Assembly: GCA_004011035.1 (NCBI GenBank)
Contig: CP025734.1
Location: forward strand, 1,820,001 to 1,884,000
DNA: 64,000 nt
Reading direction: 5' to 3'
Source of the DNA: Bdellovibrio sp. qaytius
Lineage (GTDB): Bacteria; Bdellovibrionota; Bdellovibrionia; Bdellovibrionales; Bdellovibrionaceae
The notes beneath the pieces are model-generated. The model was given only the letters and a program-made list of their open reading frames with translations. It was not told the origin of the DNA and ran no database searches. The position numbers and the translations under genes are program-made. Shown here piece by piece: positions 1-8,990 of this stretch (its first letter is position 1; every line of letters begins with the position of its first letter).

Positions 1-39
1 ATGACAATTGCTCCTGATTGCAAACCGATGACGTTTTAA
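1..39 (+). CDS. C-terminal tail of an upstream gene (partial)
   Basis: Frame 1 is open from the window edge and ends at TAA (37-39), giving a tail that ends in PDCKPMTF. The stop overlaps the ATG of the next gene as TAATG, the usual sign of translational coupling. Only about 12 codons are visible, so no function can be given, and a chance open frame is possible. Confidence 0.35.
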   Translation: MTIAPDCKPMTF

Positions 40-251
40 TGGGAGACATTTCAATCTCCTCATTGGCTGCAGGTTTTGTTTTCGGTGTGATTGGCTTTTG
101 GCTCTTTAAAGAAGGCCGTCGTCGTGGAGAGGTGCGAATTGCACTCGTGGGAGTAACTATGATGGGTTACTCTTACTTCACCGCAAACCCCGCTGCTGAC
201 TGGGGAATTGGCTTAGCCTTATGCGGACTTGCCTATATGTGGTGGGTTTGA
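39..251 (+). CDS. Small two-helix membrane protein, unknown function
   Basis: A 70-residue protein with two hydrophobic segments (about residues 7-23 and 34-68, the latter broken by a Pro/Asp turn near 51-54) separated by a basic KEGRRRGE loop, so probably inner-membrane. I chose ATG 39 over an in-frame TTG at 18. ATG 39 overlaps the preceding stop (TAATG) and the TTG has no ribosome binding site. I do not recognise the family. Its coupling to an upstream gene outside the window suggests an operon tail. Confidence 0.55.
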   Translation: MGDISISSLAAGFVFGVIGFWLFKEGRRRGEVRIALVGVTMMGYSYFTANPAADWGIGLALCGLAYMWWV

Positions 252-390
252 TTTAAGCACCTTTTAGAATATTCACTTCAGTATATTTTTCACACGTGTT
301 CCAATTTTGTGCTAGGGCCGAAGCGATACTGTTCCAATTGGCCCCGTGATTGCTTTAGTGGTTTCCCGAACACTTAACAGGGATTAAAAA

Positions 391-1056
391 ATGAAAACCA
401 CACTTATCGCTCTTACAGTATTATTATCAACTCAAGCCTTCGCTCTAACGCCGCCATCAGCAGCAGTTACAAGCGTACAAATCGATGGATCTGGCTGTGA
501 TGCTGGTTCTGCAAATGCCATTGTTACTTCAGACTTAAACTACTTAAGCGTATTATATGATCGCTTCTCTGTAGAACTTGGAAAAGGCACTGCAAATCCA
601 GGTGATTCAAACGACGAAAAAAATTGCACGATCGTAGTCAATGTTAACGTTCCACATGGTTGGGCTTTTGATTTCGACCAAGTTGATTACCGTGGTTATG
701 TTGAAGTTTCAAACGCAGGTGCTTTAGGTTACCAATTTGTTAAAGCTGAAATCAGCGGCGGAGCTTCTTTTGGATTTGAACAAAAATTATTCAAAGGACC
801 TATTAGACAGAATTACGTAATTACTGCTAAAAACCAAGCTCCTGGTATCTTAGGTAGCCTTGGTGGTATCGGTAAAATCGGAGCTGCTGCAGCTTGCTTA
901 TCTGGTGACCAAAACATCCGCGTGAAAATCAAATCTCAAATCGGTGTTAAAAGCTTAATTAAATTCTTAAAACCAACAGCACGTCTTGTGATCGATTCAA
1001 CCGACGCTTCTTTTGGTCCAAGATTAAAATTCAACTGGAAACGCTGCGGAATCTAG
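391..1056 (+). CDS. Secreted DUF4360-like protein
   Basis: A 221-residue exported protein. A Sec signal peptide (residues 1-18, cleavage near AFA-L) is followed by a region resembling DUF4360: an early GSGC motif (about 33-36), a conserved KNC (about 76-78) and PHGWAF (about 88-93). DUF4360 proteins are secreted beta-rich proteins of unknown role found in cyanobacteria, fungi and some deltaproteobacteria. Cysteines at about 36, 78, 168 and 219 could form two disulfides. A short purine-rich CAGGGA lies before the ATG. Two copies of a 10-bp repeat (297-306 and 330-339) precede it. Family assignment is by motif memory only. Confidence 0.65.
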   Translation: MKTTLIALTVLLSTQAFALTPPSAAVTSVQIDGSGCDAGSANAIVTSDLNYLSVLYDRFSVELGKGTANPGDSNDEKNCTIVVNVNVPHGWAFDFDQVDYRGYVEVSNAGALGYQFVKAEISGGASFGFEQKLFKGPIRQNYVITAKNQAPGILGSLGGIGKIGAAAACLSGDQNIRVKIKSQIGVKSLIKFLKPTARLVIDSTDASFGPRLKFNWKRCGI

Positions 1057-1061
1057 TTTGA

Positions 1062-1106
1062 TCTGCCTCCGGCAGACCTTATTCTAAAGGGCCGACCTCG
1101 CGGTCG
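1062..1106. terminator. Pair of GC-rich hairpins between convergent genes
   Basis: TCTGCC (1062-1067) pairs with GGCAGA (1071-1076) over a 3-nt loop, and CGACC (1093-1097) pairs with GGTCG (1102-1106). They lie between the convergent DUF4360-like and pyk genes in a stretch clearly richer in G+C than its surroundings. There is no strong T tract, so intrinsic termination is only a guess. Confidence 0.3.
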
Positions 1107-1133
1107 TCCTCGCTTCGAAAGAGATTGGCCTAC

Positions 1134-2621
1134 CTAGCTGATCTCTTTTACAGAGGAAAATCTTAAAGGCAGCTGTGAATCGGCTGCCTTTTTAAATTCT
1201 TCGCCACCTAAAGTGTGCACGTGTAAAGAATTTGTTTTTCCTTTTTCTGCTAATGGCTGACCTAGAGTGAAAATAATTTTATCACCCGTCTTGCCTAAAC
1301 CATTTTCAATCAGCATCTGTTCAATCTGCGCGATAATATCTTTTAAATTTGTATACGGCTTAAGAGCTAAAGTTTGCAAACCCCATAAAATTTCTAAACG
1401 ATTTAAAACTTCAATTTCAGTTGTCACCGCCACAATTTGGGCTTTCGGACGAAAACTTGAAATAATTTGCGCAGTTTTTCCTGAAGTCGTTAAACACACA
1501 ATAGCTGACGCATTTAATTTTAAAGCTGATAAAGCAGAACTTGCTGCAATCGCAGCAGGTGTTGATAACAATTCATTCTCTAAAGAAATTTTGTAGTAAT
1601 TTTCTTCGTTCTTTTCAACTTCAAGAATAATTTCATGCATCGTGCGAATTGCTTTGAACGGGTATTTACCGCTCGCTGATTCAGCAGATAACATCACCGC
1701 ATCTGTTCCATCTAACACGGCGTTGGCCACATCTGTGATTTCAGCACGTGTTGGACGAGGATTTTCAACCATTGAATCCAGCATTTGAGTTGCCGTGATC
1801 ACTGGTTTTCCTAATTGATTACAAAGTTTGATAATTCTTTTCTGCGAACTTGGTAAACGACTTTGACCGACTTCAACAGCCAGGTCTCCACGAGCCACCA
1901 TCACCACATCTGATAAGCGCACGATCTCTTCTAAATTTTCAAGAGCTTCTAACATTTCGATTTTTGCAACAATACGAGCGGGAGATTTATGAGAATCAAT
2001 AATTTCGCGAAGCTGTCTGATATCTTTTCCGAAACGAACGAAACTTAATGCGATAAAATCGACACCATTTTTTAAACCGAAATCTAAATCTTTTAAATCT
2101 TTTTCAGTCATGGCTTCGACCGGAAGCAAAATGCCCGGTAAGTTCATCCCTTTACGGTTTTTTAAAATTCCGCCATAGATGACTTTAGCTTCTAAAGCTT
2201 TTTCGCCGACTTTCAAAACTTCAAGTTCGATCAAACCATCATCAATTAAAATTTTATTGCCAGGTTTAGCCGCTTTACAAAGCTCTTTAAAATCACTTGG
2301 AATCAAACCCTCTTTGCCTAACACATCTTCGATCGTCACGGTGACAATTTGATTCTGTTCAAGAGTGATTGAGCCTTTTTCAAATAGACCCACACGAACT
2401 TTAGGGCCTTGTAAATCTTGTAAGATCGTTACTGGTGCTTTAAGTTCAATCGACTTTGCACGAACGGCGTGAATGACCTTCAAATGATCTTCATGAGTGC
2501 CATGGCTGAAATTTAGCCTTGCTACATTCATTCCGGCGCGGATGGCCTTTTCGATATTTTCAGGGGCTTGAGTTGCGGGTCCAATTGTGGCTACGATTTT
2601 TGCTCTACGGTGTGCTAACAT
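1134..2621 (-). CDS. pyk: Pyruvate kinase
   Basis: A 495-residue cytosolic enzyme that converts phosphoenolpyruvate and ADP to pyruvate and ATP, the last step of glycolysis. It is full length for the family (about 470-500). Visible motifs: substrate-binding R35/N37/S39/H40; the KIE motif with catalytic Lys about 220; MVARGDLA (241-248); and ATQMLDSM...PTRAE...DVANAVLDG (277-305) leading to MLSAES (310-315). A C-terminal alpha/beta domain follows from about 350, where allosteric effectors bind in many homologues. The ATG has only a weak ribosome binding site. The gene stands alone, convergent with the DUF4360-like gene. Confidence 0.97.
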   Translation of the reverse strand: MLAHRRAKIVATIGPATQAPENIEKAIRAGMNVARLNFSHGTHEDHLKVIHAVRAKSIELKAPVTILQDLQGPKVRVGLFEKGSITLEQNQIVTVTIEDVLGKEGLIPSDFKELCKAAKPGNKILIDDGLIELEVLKVGEKALEAKVIYGGILKNRKGMNLPGILLPVEAMTEKDLKDLDFGLKNGVDFIALSFVRFGKDIRQLREIIDSHKSPARIVAKIEMLEALENLEEIVRLSDVVMVARGDLAVEVGQSRLPSSQKRIIKLCNQLGKPVITATQMLDSMVENPRPTRAEITDVANAVLDGTDAVMLSAESASGKYPFKAIRTMHEIILEVEKNEENYYKISLENELLSTPAAIAASSALSALKLNASAIVCLTTSGKTAQIISSFRPKAQIVAVTTEIEVLNRLEILWGLQTLALKPYTNLKDIIAQIEQMLIENGLGKTGDKIIFTLGQPLAEKGKTNSLHVHTLGGEEFKKAADSQLPLRFSSVKEIS

Positions 2622-2638
2622 TGAACCAGAGTAACGAC

Positions 2639-3385
2639 TTACTGAACGAAAGTCCTCTTAAAAAAAGTTTCTTTATTTTTACGTTGTTGTTCACGAATGC
2701 GTCTTGCGCGTTCTGCTTCTTGCTTTTTTTGTTCTTCGACCGAAGCAATACCACGGCTTAAGATTCGTTTATGTACGGCCACATCTTGCTTGAAGCTTTT
2801 ATTGTAAATAGGCGAAATGTTTTTGTATTCAGCCTTTAATTGATCTGCATTGTTATAAAAGCCCGCAAGTTTTTTGATAAACGGCTCACGATCTAAAAGA
2901 TATCTTTCAGTCTCACCTTCGTTAAATTTAAAGATAAAATAATCTTTTCCATCAACGACTTCAATCTGGTCTTTAGTAATATCAGCAAAAGATGGAAATT
3001 TAGTCAAAGGCACACCCTTAACGCTCACTTTACCTTTTGTGCTATTCACAATAAAACCACCGATGATCGGCTCAAGATTTAAATTGGCAAAGTCTGTGAT
3101 TTTAACCACAGCGTTTTTTAGAAAAACGAATTCTGTCTTATTCATCACAGATTTGTGACGAGAAATCGATTTAAAAGTACATGGCAAAGTTTGTTTAAGA
3201 TAACAATCAGCCGGCTGGCTGACGATTTGGTCGTCATTTAAGTTAGTCACTGTAGGATCTGCATGCTGCACAATTTCTTTAGCGGCAGGCTCTTCATGAT
3301 GTTCTGGTGCCGCAGCTTCATCGTGGCCGTTGGCAAAAACATTAAACGCAGCAAAGACTAAAAGCATGACAACGATTTTTTTCAT
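2639..3385 (-). CDS. Exported protein with basic coiled-coil C-terminus, unknown
   Basis: A 248-residue protein. A clear signal peptide (1-18, ends FNVFA-N) is followed by a His/Glu-rich spacer (HDEAAAPEHHEE, about 21-32) that could bind metal. A compact region follows with two cysteines (CYLKQTLPC, about 61-69) that could form a disulfide. The last 40 residues are rich in K, R, E and Q and should form a charged helix. I recognise no family. It starts 1 nt after the end of the TPR-like gene at 3387, so the two are almost certainly co-transcribed. Inference: a periplasmic partner of that membrane protein. Confidence 0.7.
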   Translation of the reverse strand: MKKIVVMLLVFAAFNVFANGHDEAAAPEHHEEPAAKEIVQHADPTVTNLNDDQIVSQPADCYLKQTLPCTFKSISRHKSVMNKTEFVFLKNAVVKITDFANLNLEPIIGGFIVNSTKGKVSVKGVPLTKFPSFADITKDQIEVVDGKDYFIFKFNEGETERYLLDREPFIKKLAGFYNNADQLKAEYKNISPIYNKSFKQDVAVHKRILSRGIASVEEQKKQEAERARRIREQQRKNKETFFKRTFVQ

Positions 3386-3386
3386 T

Positions 3387-3995
3387 TTATTCTACTTTCA
3401 ACCCACCAAAATCACTTTTGATGATACCGTCGATTTTATGCGAGTCTTCTTTTCTATTTAAAACAGAGTAAGATTTTGATAACCACTGAAGACCACGTCC
3501 CGTCCAATTTGATTCAGGGTACTGCAAAACCATATTATCTAAGATATCGATACAAACTTCAGACAATTTTAAATTCGAACACTGTAGCGCAATTGATTCA
3601 TAATCAGCACGTGCTAAGTATTCATCATTGGCCGTTGATTTTTTAATTTTATCTAACATAACCAAAGCTTCTTTGATTTTTTTCTTTTGTTTCAATTCTT
3701 TCACGCGCATGAAATAAAACTCAGACAGATCAACATCTTTATGTTTTATTTTGCTTAATGATTTTTGCACGTCTTCATCAACTGAAGCGATGTTGCGGCT
3801 TTTTGAATTACTTGAACCATCTAGCTGAACTAATTGAATTTCTAGCTTTTTTTGTTCTAGTGATTGTGATAGAAATTGAATGCGCTTTTTATCGAATTCT
3901 GAGCCTTCCATATAAATGTCAAAACAAATATAAAATGACGACAGGCCAAAAAGTAGAAATAAGCTTAAAAATAGATATTGATAGCTTCTGCTCAT
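3387..3995 (-). CDS. Membrane-anchored protein with TPR-like helices
   Basis: A 202-residue protein with one N-terminal membrane segment (about 6-27), an uncleaved anchor by appearance. A coiled-coil stretch (about 35-60) follows, then paired amphipathic helices (about 90-195) such as KKIKEALVMLDKIKKS and SEVCIDILDNMVLQYPES that look like tetratricopeptide repeats. These usually mediate protein contacts in the periplasm. The gene precedes the exported basic-tail protein with 1-nt spacing (an operon of two). The exact family is unknown to me; TPR assignment is by helix pattern only. Confidence 0.65.
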   Translation of the reverse strand: MSRSYQYLFLSLFLLFGLSSFYICFDIYMEGSEFDKKRIQFLSQSLEQKKLEIQLVQLDGSSNSKSRNIASVDEDVQKSLSKIKHKDVDLSEFYFMRVKELKQKKKIKEALVMLDKIKKSTANDEYLARADYESIALQCSNLKLSEVCIDILDNMVLQYPESNWTGRGLQWLSKSYSVLNRKEDSHKIDGIIKSDFGGLKVE

Positions 3996-4119
3996 GTCTC
4001 ACATTTCGGCAGTTGTTAGACCAAAGTTAAGAAAATCCTTAATGTTCTGCAGAAAAAGATGACTGAAAACCCTTATATCATTAGCTTCATGGTTCGCTAT
4101 TACAGTGTTTGGGGAATGA

Positions 4120-4404
4120 ATGAACAAGGCAGAGTTAGTTACAGCAGTTTCAGATAAAACTAAACTTTCAAAGTCTCAAGTTGAGACAATGATCAACACC
4201 ACATTAGAAGTTATCCAAAAAACTGTTTCTAAAGGCGAAGAGGTCAAAATCGTAGGCTTTGGTTCGTTTCAAGTTCAAGATCGCAAAGCCAAAACGGGAC
4301 GCAATCCAAAAACAGGCGAAACGCACAAAATCCCTGAGTGCTCGATCCCCCGCTTTAAACCCGGCAAAGAGTTCAAAACTCTTGTTGGCAAAAAGAAGAA
4401 TTAA
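4120..4404 (+). CDS. hup: HU-family DNA-binding protein
   Basis: A 94-residue nucleoid protein that binds and bends DNA as a dimer through beta arms. The full HU pattern is present: MNKAELV start, GFGSF (46-50), the arm motif RNPKTGE (61-67), and IPRFKPGKEFK (76-86). The basic KKKN tail fits the family. ATG 4120 is preceded by GGGGA. A nearby ATG at 4116 is out of frame. The gene's TAA abuts the stop of the convergent ChaN-like gene with no gap. HU versus IHF cannot be told with certainty, but the length and arm favour HU. Confidence 0.95.
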   Translation: MNKAELVTAVSDKTKLSKSQVETMINTTLEVIQKTVSKGEEVKIVGFGSFQVQDRKAKTGRNPKTGETHKIPECSIPRFKPGKEFKTLVGKKKN

Positions 4405-5991
4405 TTAAAACTTATCAAACTTAGATTTAAATGACGAAGGCCACGAGTCGATAATTTCGACTGTTTCGTAATAGGCTTGTGTAAAAAGCTTACCCTGAAG
4501 ATCTTTTAATAACAGCTGTTTATGCTGAGGTAACTTCAAAATCTTCTTTTGAAAAGCGGTGTAAACTTTTTCGCCCATAATGCCACCTAAAATTTGCGCG
4601 GCTGTTATGTAACTTTTTTTATTTTTTGAGCTCGATTTTTTCTTGTTCACAAACGACAGATCTTGAAATGTCGCAAAGCGAACTTCATTTAATTTCTGCT
4701 CTAAAGCCAACACTAAGGCTTCTTTACCTTTATCTGAAAACTGCTCTGAACGTAAGGCCTGGCGAATATCATCAAAGGTGTCTGACTTTTTCTTTGGATT
4801 AATGATTTTAGTTAAGAAGTACGTCAGCATTTCAAGCCAGATATTTTTTAAAAAATCTTTTTTGCCATCGATAATCGATTTTTTATAAACACCTAGTTTA
4901 TAAAGTACAAATAAAGCCGCCACTTTTGATATTTGATTTAACGAAGGCCTTGCCACAAACCCCATCTGCTGTTCAGGACAATAAAAAGACTGCCCCGACA
5001 TCAATAGCTCTTTATAGTAAGCTTTTTCTGGTGTTGGTAATTTCTGAATTTTATTAAATAAGACTTCGTCGTTCACAGAGTAAACACTTAAATCATCCAC
5101 TTTGATGTGAATATTTAAAATTTTATTTAAAACTTCGACAGCCTGAGAAACGTGGTCCGTTAAATCGTAGTCTTCAACTTTAATTTTCTTATCATGTCCG
5201 GTTTCTAAATATAATAAATAATCCTGCCATTTTACCCAGGGCAATACTGACATCAAAGCCCAGCGATTCGTTGATAATTTAACGAAATCAGCTGCTGAAG
5301 GATCTTTATATTTTTTAAGTAATTTAAAAAATAAATTCTCAGGACTTTGAAGCAAAACAACTTCTGAAACTTTTTTATTAATTTTACGAACTTCGGCCGG
5401 CAAATGTTTGCTGGCTAAATGAAAATCACCGTATTGCACTAGCATCTTACGGTTTGGATGAGCTTTAATCGCCACATTGATCAAACCCGCTGTATAGTGG
5501 TCTTGATCAGAGAACTTTCGCTTGGTCATCGAATTTAGCGCAACGATGGGCACTTTATGCTGGCTGGCCCACTTCATTAATGGACGCGTGTATTCCCAAG
5601 GAAATCCCCAGGTTTTCTTCCATTCAATTTTTTTTAAAAATTCACGTTCGCTTAAATGCCCATGAAGATACGTATTAATGATTTTTTGATGTTCTTCGAA
5701 AAAGCATTCCAAACCTAAGCACACATTTTGAGCGCCCAGCTTGCGCGCGATTCTTAAGACGGCTCTGGTAGATTGAGATTGCGCATGAAAATCACCGATA
5801 TAAACAATCTGGCTTTTATCCATCTGTTTAAACAGTTCTTGTTTACGCCCGATCTCCCAAGGAGAGCGATTTAATTCAAGCTCGTAAGCTTGTTGATACT
5901 TTTGGATAGAGCGCGTACGGAAGCCAATGAGGTCTTCAACCTTGTTGCGGATTCTCATGTAGTAGTCGTACTTTACTTTAACTAAAGTCAT
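4405..5991 (-). CDS. ChaN/Tiki-superfamily protein (haem-binding-uptake or protease-like fold)
   Basis: A 528-residue protein whose first about 230 residues match the ChaN/DUF399 (EreA-ChaN, Tiki/TraB-like) fold. Seen are YIGDFHAQSQS (64-74), LGLECF...HQ (92-102), a Trp-rich WKKTWGFPWEY stretch (124-134) and YGDFHLASKHLP (187-198). In the superfamily the GxxH and glutamate motifs form a metal or haem site. Typical ChaN proteins are about 280 residues and exported. This one has no signal peptide and carries about 300 extra residues with no domain I recognise. It has a good ribosome site (CAGGAG, 5 nt before ATG). Substrate unknown. Confidence 0.75.
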   Translation of the reverse strand: MTLVKVKYDYYMRIRNKVEDLIGFRTRSIQKYQQAYELELNRSPWEIGRKQELFKQMDKSQIVYIGDFHAQSQSTRAVLRIARKLGAQNVCLGLECFFEEHQKIINTYLHGHLSEREFLKKIEWKKTWGFPWEYTRPLMKWASQHKVPIVALNSMTKRKFSDQDHYTAGLINVAIKAHPNRKMLVQYGDFHLASKHLPAEVRKINKKVSEVVLLQSPENLFFKLLKKYKDPSAADFVKLSTNRWALMSVLPWVKWQDYLLYLETGHDKKIKVEDYDLTDHVSQAVEVLNKILNIHIKVDDLSVYSVNDEVLFNKIQKLPTPEKAYYKELLMSGQSFYCPEQQMGFVARPSLNQISKVAALFVLYKLGVYKKSIIDGKKDFLKNIWLEMLTYFLTKIINPKKKSDTFDDIRQALRSEQFSDKGKEALVLALEQKLNEVRFATFQDLSFVNKKKSSSKNKKSYITAAQILGGIMGEKVYTAFQKKILKLPQHKQLLLKDLQGKLFTQAYYETVEIIDSWPSSFKSKFDKF

Positions 5992-6093
5992 TTCACTCCT
6001 GTAACCAAAGTCATTGCACTATGTTAATAAATGATTGCTTGATTTCAACCTTTAATCGTCAAAAGATAACATTTAATTCTAAGGAATAGTCAT

Positions 6094-7257
6094 ATGAGTA
6101 AAAAATTAAACTTCTTGCTTTTAAGTTTCATCGCATCAGCGGGCGTTTTTGCCTATCTTTCATACCACCATTACATGGTGAAATTAGGAATGAGTGGACC
6201 AAGCCTTTGCCAAGTGAACGAAGTCATCAACTGCGACGTTGCAGCTCTTAGCAAATACGCTGAAATCTTTAATATGCCAATCGCCGTGATCGGACTTAGC
6301 TATTCAGTGATTATGTTTGGTATGTTTCTTTTTGCCAAATTCGGTTGGTTTGAAGAAAGCGCTGGTTACAAAAATATCGTTAAAGGCTTAACAGCTCTTT
6401 CAGCAGTTTTTTCAGTTTGCCTACTTTTAATTTCGATCATTCAACTTAGAGCCTTCTGCCCGTTTTGTATCGCAGGTTACATTTTATCATTCATCATCGT
6501 TTATTTAACTTGGTCTCTTTATGCAGACAGTAAATTTAAATTAGATTTTTCAGCTATTGCCGCTGAAAAAGGAGTTTTAGGAACATTAATAGCCATTCCA
6601 TTATTAGCTTGGTTTATTTCTGGATCTATTCGCGACAATTATGGTTTAGATCAACTGCAAAAAGTTGTTCCTGAAAAAATCGCAGCTTGGCAAAGATCTC
6701 CTGCCGTTTCTTTTGATCAAAGCTTAGGTTTAATCAAAGGCAGCACAGAAGCTACAGCTCCTGTTATTATTGAATTTGCAGATTTTAAATGCCCACACTG
6801 TAAAGCAGCGGCAGGCACAATCAAAAATTTCTTAGCCGCTAATAAAAATGTAAAAATGATTTTTAAACCTTACCCGCTTGATGGTGTTTGTAACCCTCAT
6901 ATGGGTCAAAAAAGTGATGGTTCGCGCTGTGAATTAGCCGGCTGGGCCCTTTGTGGTGAAAAGTTATTTGCTAAAGGTTGGGACATCCATTACTGGATTT
7001 TCGATCACCAAGAAGAGATGATGCACGATGCAGATTTAACGTCGCACTTGAACGCTATGGGTAAAGATCTTGGCATCGACACGGCTCAATTAAAAACGTG
7101 TGCGACATCAGCCGAGACTTACGACATCATCAGAAGAAGCGCTGATGAAGGCGAAACTGCAAAAGTGACAGGAACACCTTCGATTTATGTTAATGGTAAA
7201 AAATTAGAATACGGGCAATTTATTGATGTGCTTCGTGGAGCAATTAATTCTTTATAA
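6094..7257 (+). CDS. VKOR-DsbA-like thioredoxin fusion, disulfide-forming membrane protein
   Basis: A 387-residue inner-membrane protein. The N-terminal half is a vitamin K epoxide reductase domain with Cys39 and Cys47, about five membrane helices, and the quinone-proximal CPFC (122-125). The C-terminal half is a periplasmic thioredoxin/DsbA-type domain with active-site CPHC (233-236) and the cis-proline loop GTPS (360-363). Such proteins oxidise periplasmic thiols and pass electrons to quinone, replacing the DsbA/DsbB pair. AAGGAA precedes the ATG. It would supply disulfides to the many cysteine-containing exported proteins nearby, including LptD. Confidence 0.92.
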   Translation: MSKKLNFLLLSFIASAGVFAYLSYHHYMVKLGMSGPSLCQVNEVINCDVAALSKYAEIFNMPIAVIGLSYSVIMFGMFLFAKFGWFEESAGYKNIVKGLTALSAVFSVCLLLISIIQLRAFCPFCIAGYILSFIIVYLTWSLYADSKFKLDFSAIAAEKGVLGTLIAIPLLAWFISGSIRDNYGLDQLQKVVPEKIAAWQRSPAVSFDQSLGLIKGSTEATAPVIIEFADFKCPHCKAAAGTIKNFLAANKNVKMIFKPYPLDGVCNPHMGQKSDGSRCELAGWALCGEKLFAKGWDIHYWIFDHQEEMMHDADLTSHLNAMGKDLGIDTAQLKTCATSAETYDIIRRSADEGETAKVTGTPSIYVNGKKLEYGQFIDVLRGAINSL

Positions 7258-7258
7258 G

Positions 7259-7810
7259 TTATTGAATATTAAAAAATTTGAAAACGACCTCTAAGGACTT
7301 GTTAAGATAATCATCGAACACGATGAAAAAAGTCTGACCAAGTCCTTGGAAGATTTCGATCACTACCGCAGAAATCACAACAATCACCGTAGAAAACCAA
7401 ACTGATTTTACAAGCATCGTTGTTGATTTAATATCTGATAAACGCAATTCTTCCTGACAAGTTTCTACTTTACGCATCACCGATTTTAGCTCTTGAAAAT
7501 GGTCACGGTATCTTTCGCGCAATTCATTTTGTTTTGATTTCGTGAGCAAACTTAAACCCGGAAAATTTCTTTTCGTACGAATGGCAAAAATTAAATCAAT
7601 GGCGTGATTGATATAACGATCGATGCGATCTTTAAAGTTTGGATAATCAGAATCACGTTCTAAAAAATCTTTTAAATAGGTAATGGCACGGTCATATTCT
7701 TCATTCACTACAAACGTTAAAACGTTGTAACGAACGGTATCCGGCACCCCTAGATCACTAATATCTAGATCGTTTACGGCCCGTTTTTCTTTAAATGACA
7801 TTGCACCCAT
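7259..7810 (-). CDS. C-terminally membrane-anchored protein, unknown function
   Basis: The longest frame starts at a TTG (7849). I prefer the ATG at 7810, or a second at 7801 with GGGTG upstream, giving about 180 residues. The body is soluble and helical with many charged residues. A single hydrophobic helix lies near the C-terminus (about residues 137-157 from ATG 7810), then a short tail. The helix pattern resembles conserved proteins of unknown function in Bdellovibrio-like bacteria, but I cannot name a family. It is convergent with the VKOR fusion (1-nt gap) and divergent from the coiled-coil gene at 7965. Confidence 0.6.
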   Translation of the reverse strand: MGAMSFKEKRAVNDLDISDLGVPDTVRYNVLTFVVNEEYDRAITYLKDFLERDSDYPNFKDRIDRYINHAIDLIFAIRTKRNFPGLSLLTKSKQNELRERYRDHFQELKSVMRKVETCQEELRLSDIKSTTMLVKSVWFSTVIVVISAVVIEIFQGLGQTFFIVFDDYLNKSLEVVFKFFNIQ

Positions 7811-7964
7811 GAGGCTTTTATCGGCATTTGAGACGATAAACTGCAGCAAAAAGTCGGGTTTTGGGGAGGATTTTGGTCCAGTTTTATGGGTTAAAGGCCT
7901 GTTACTATTTAAGGCTAGGTCTGGCTATGCGACAATTAAGACTGAGAAACTTCAGGAGGAAGTT

Positions 7965-8990
7965 ATGGATTTTGAACTTAAGCATTTAGAGATGGTTCAA
8001 GGTGATACTCAGTCTGGACGCGCACAGGATGTGACTCGTACGATTGGTTCTTCATCACAAGTCTTAGAAGACTTAACCCAACAAATCGAAGAACTTCAGA
8101 GCAAACTTAAAGTAAGTTATCGCAAATTATTACTTTATGAAACTGAAAATCAAAAATTAATTCAGGAAAAAAATTCGTTCTTTTTCGAGAACAAAGTTTT
8201 TGCTGAACACAATTCTATTTTGACAGAGAAAAACAAAGTTTTACAAAGCGTTCACGATGAGATGGCAACGTCGATTGAAAAGAAAACTTTGAAAATCGAA
8301 ATCGCTGAAAAATTGATTGAAGCGCAAAAAACCGATCTCGGACGCTTATCTAAATTTCACGAAAAAGTAAAAAATATTATTAAACCGTTTGTTGAAAATT
8401 TAAAACAACAGGTCGTAGCTTTAACTGCTGAAAATGCTCAGAAAACGCGCCTAATAACTCAACTTGAAGCTTACCAAGCCGACTTATTGGCTAATATCGC
8501 TATTCAAGAAGAAACTATTGAGACAAATACGAATCGCGCTAAAGCTGAGAAAAAATCAATGATTCAAAGTTATGAAGAGCAAATTCACTTTTTATCAAAA
8601 GAAATCGTTGATCAACAACAAAGAACGCTAGATGCGAATAACGAAAATTTACGTCTGAAAAAACAAGTCGAAACGAAACACTTCGTTGAAAATGAACTTG
8701 TTAAATACAAACGCGTTCAAGATGAAAACATTCAAACTGTGAATGCCTTACGCTTGAAAGAAAACGATTTACAACGTCAATTAACTGAAAGTCATGTGTC
8801 TGAATCTAATCACAAAAATCAAATGATTAGCATGGCTGCAGAGATGGAGCGCCAACGCGAATTGCTTGACGCTACAAGAAAACAATTAAGTCACAAAATC
8901 ACAGAAGTTGAAGATCTGACTTTGCGACAAAAAATGTTAGAAAAGTTAAATTCTAATCTTTCTTTAAATTTAAAAGATCATCAGACTTAA
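7965..8990 (+). CDS. Long coiled-coil protein
   Basis: A 341-residue cytosolic protein, almost entirely heptad-like and rich in K, E, Q, N and L, with a coiled-coil rod from about residue 25 to the end. The frame is open further upstream, but ATG 7965 follows a near-perfect AGGAGGA, so I start there. No catalytic domain is visible. Rods like this can be cytoskeletal (intermediate-filament-like) or scaffolds; this is a possibility, not an identification. Its 3' end overlaps the convergent STAS gene by 38 nt. Confidence 0.75.
   Translation: MDFELKHLEMVQGDTQSGRAQDVTRTIGSSSQVLEDLTQQIEELQSKLKVSYRKLLLYETENQKLIQEKNSFFFENKVFAEHNSILTEKNKVLQSVHDEMATSIEKKTLKIEIAEKLIEAQKTDLGRLSKFHEKVKNIIKPFVENLKQQVVALTAENAQKTRLITQLEAYQADLLANIAIQEETIETNTNRAKAEKKSMIQSYEEQIHFLSKEIVDQQQRTLDANNENLRLKKQVETKHFVENELVKYKRVQDENIQTVNALRLKENDLQRQLTESHVSESNHKNQMISMAAEMERQRELLDATRKQLSHKITEVEDLTLRQKMLEKLNSNLSLNLKDHQT

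Noticed and set aside
1267-1596. 109-residue plus-strand frame inside pyk
   Set aside because: It lies wholly inside pyk on the other strand, with no ribosome site and an unlikely composition. Shadow frame.
2622-2660. Leaderless promoter for pyk
   Set aside because: TTACTC before the ATG is too far from the -10 consensus and no -35 fits.
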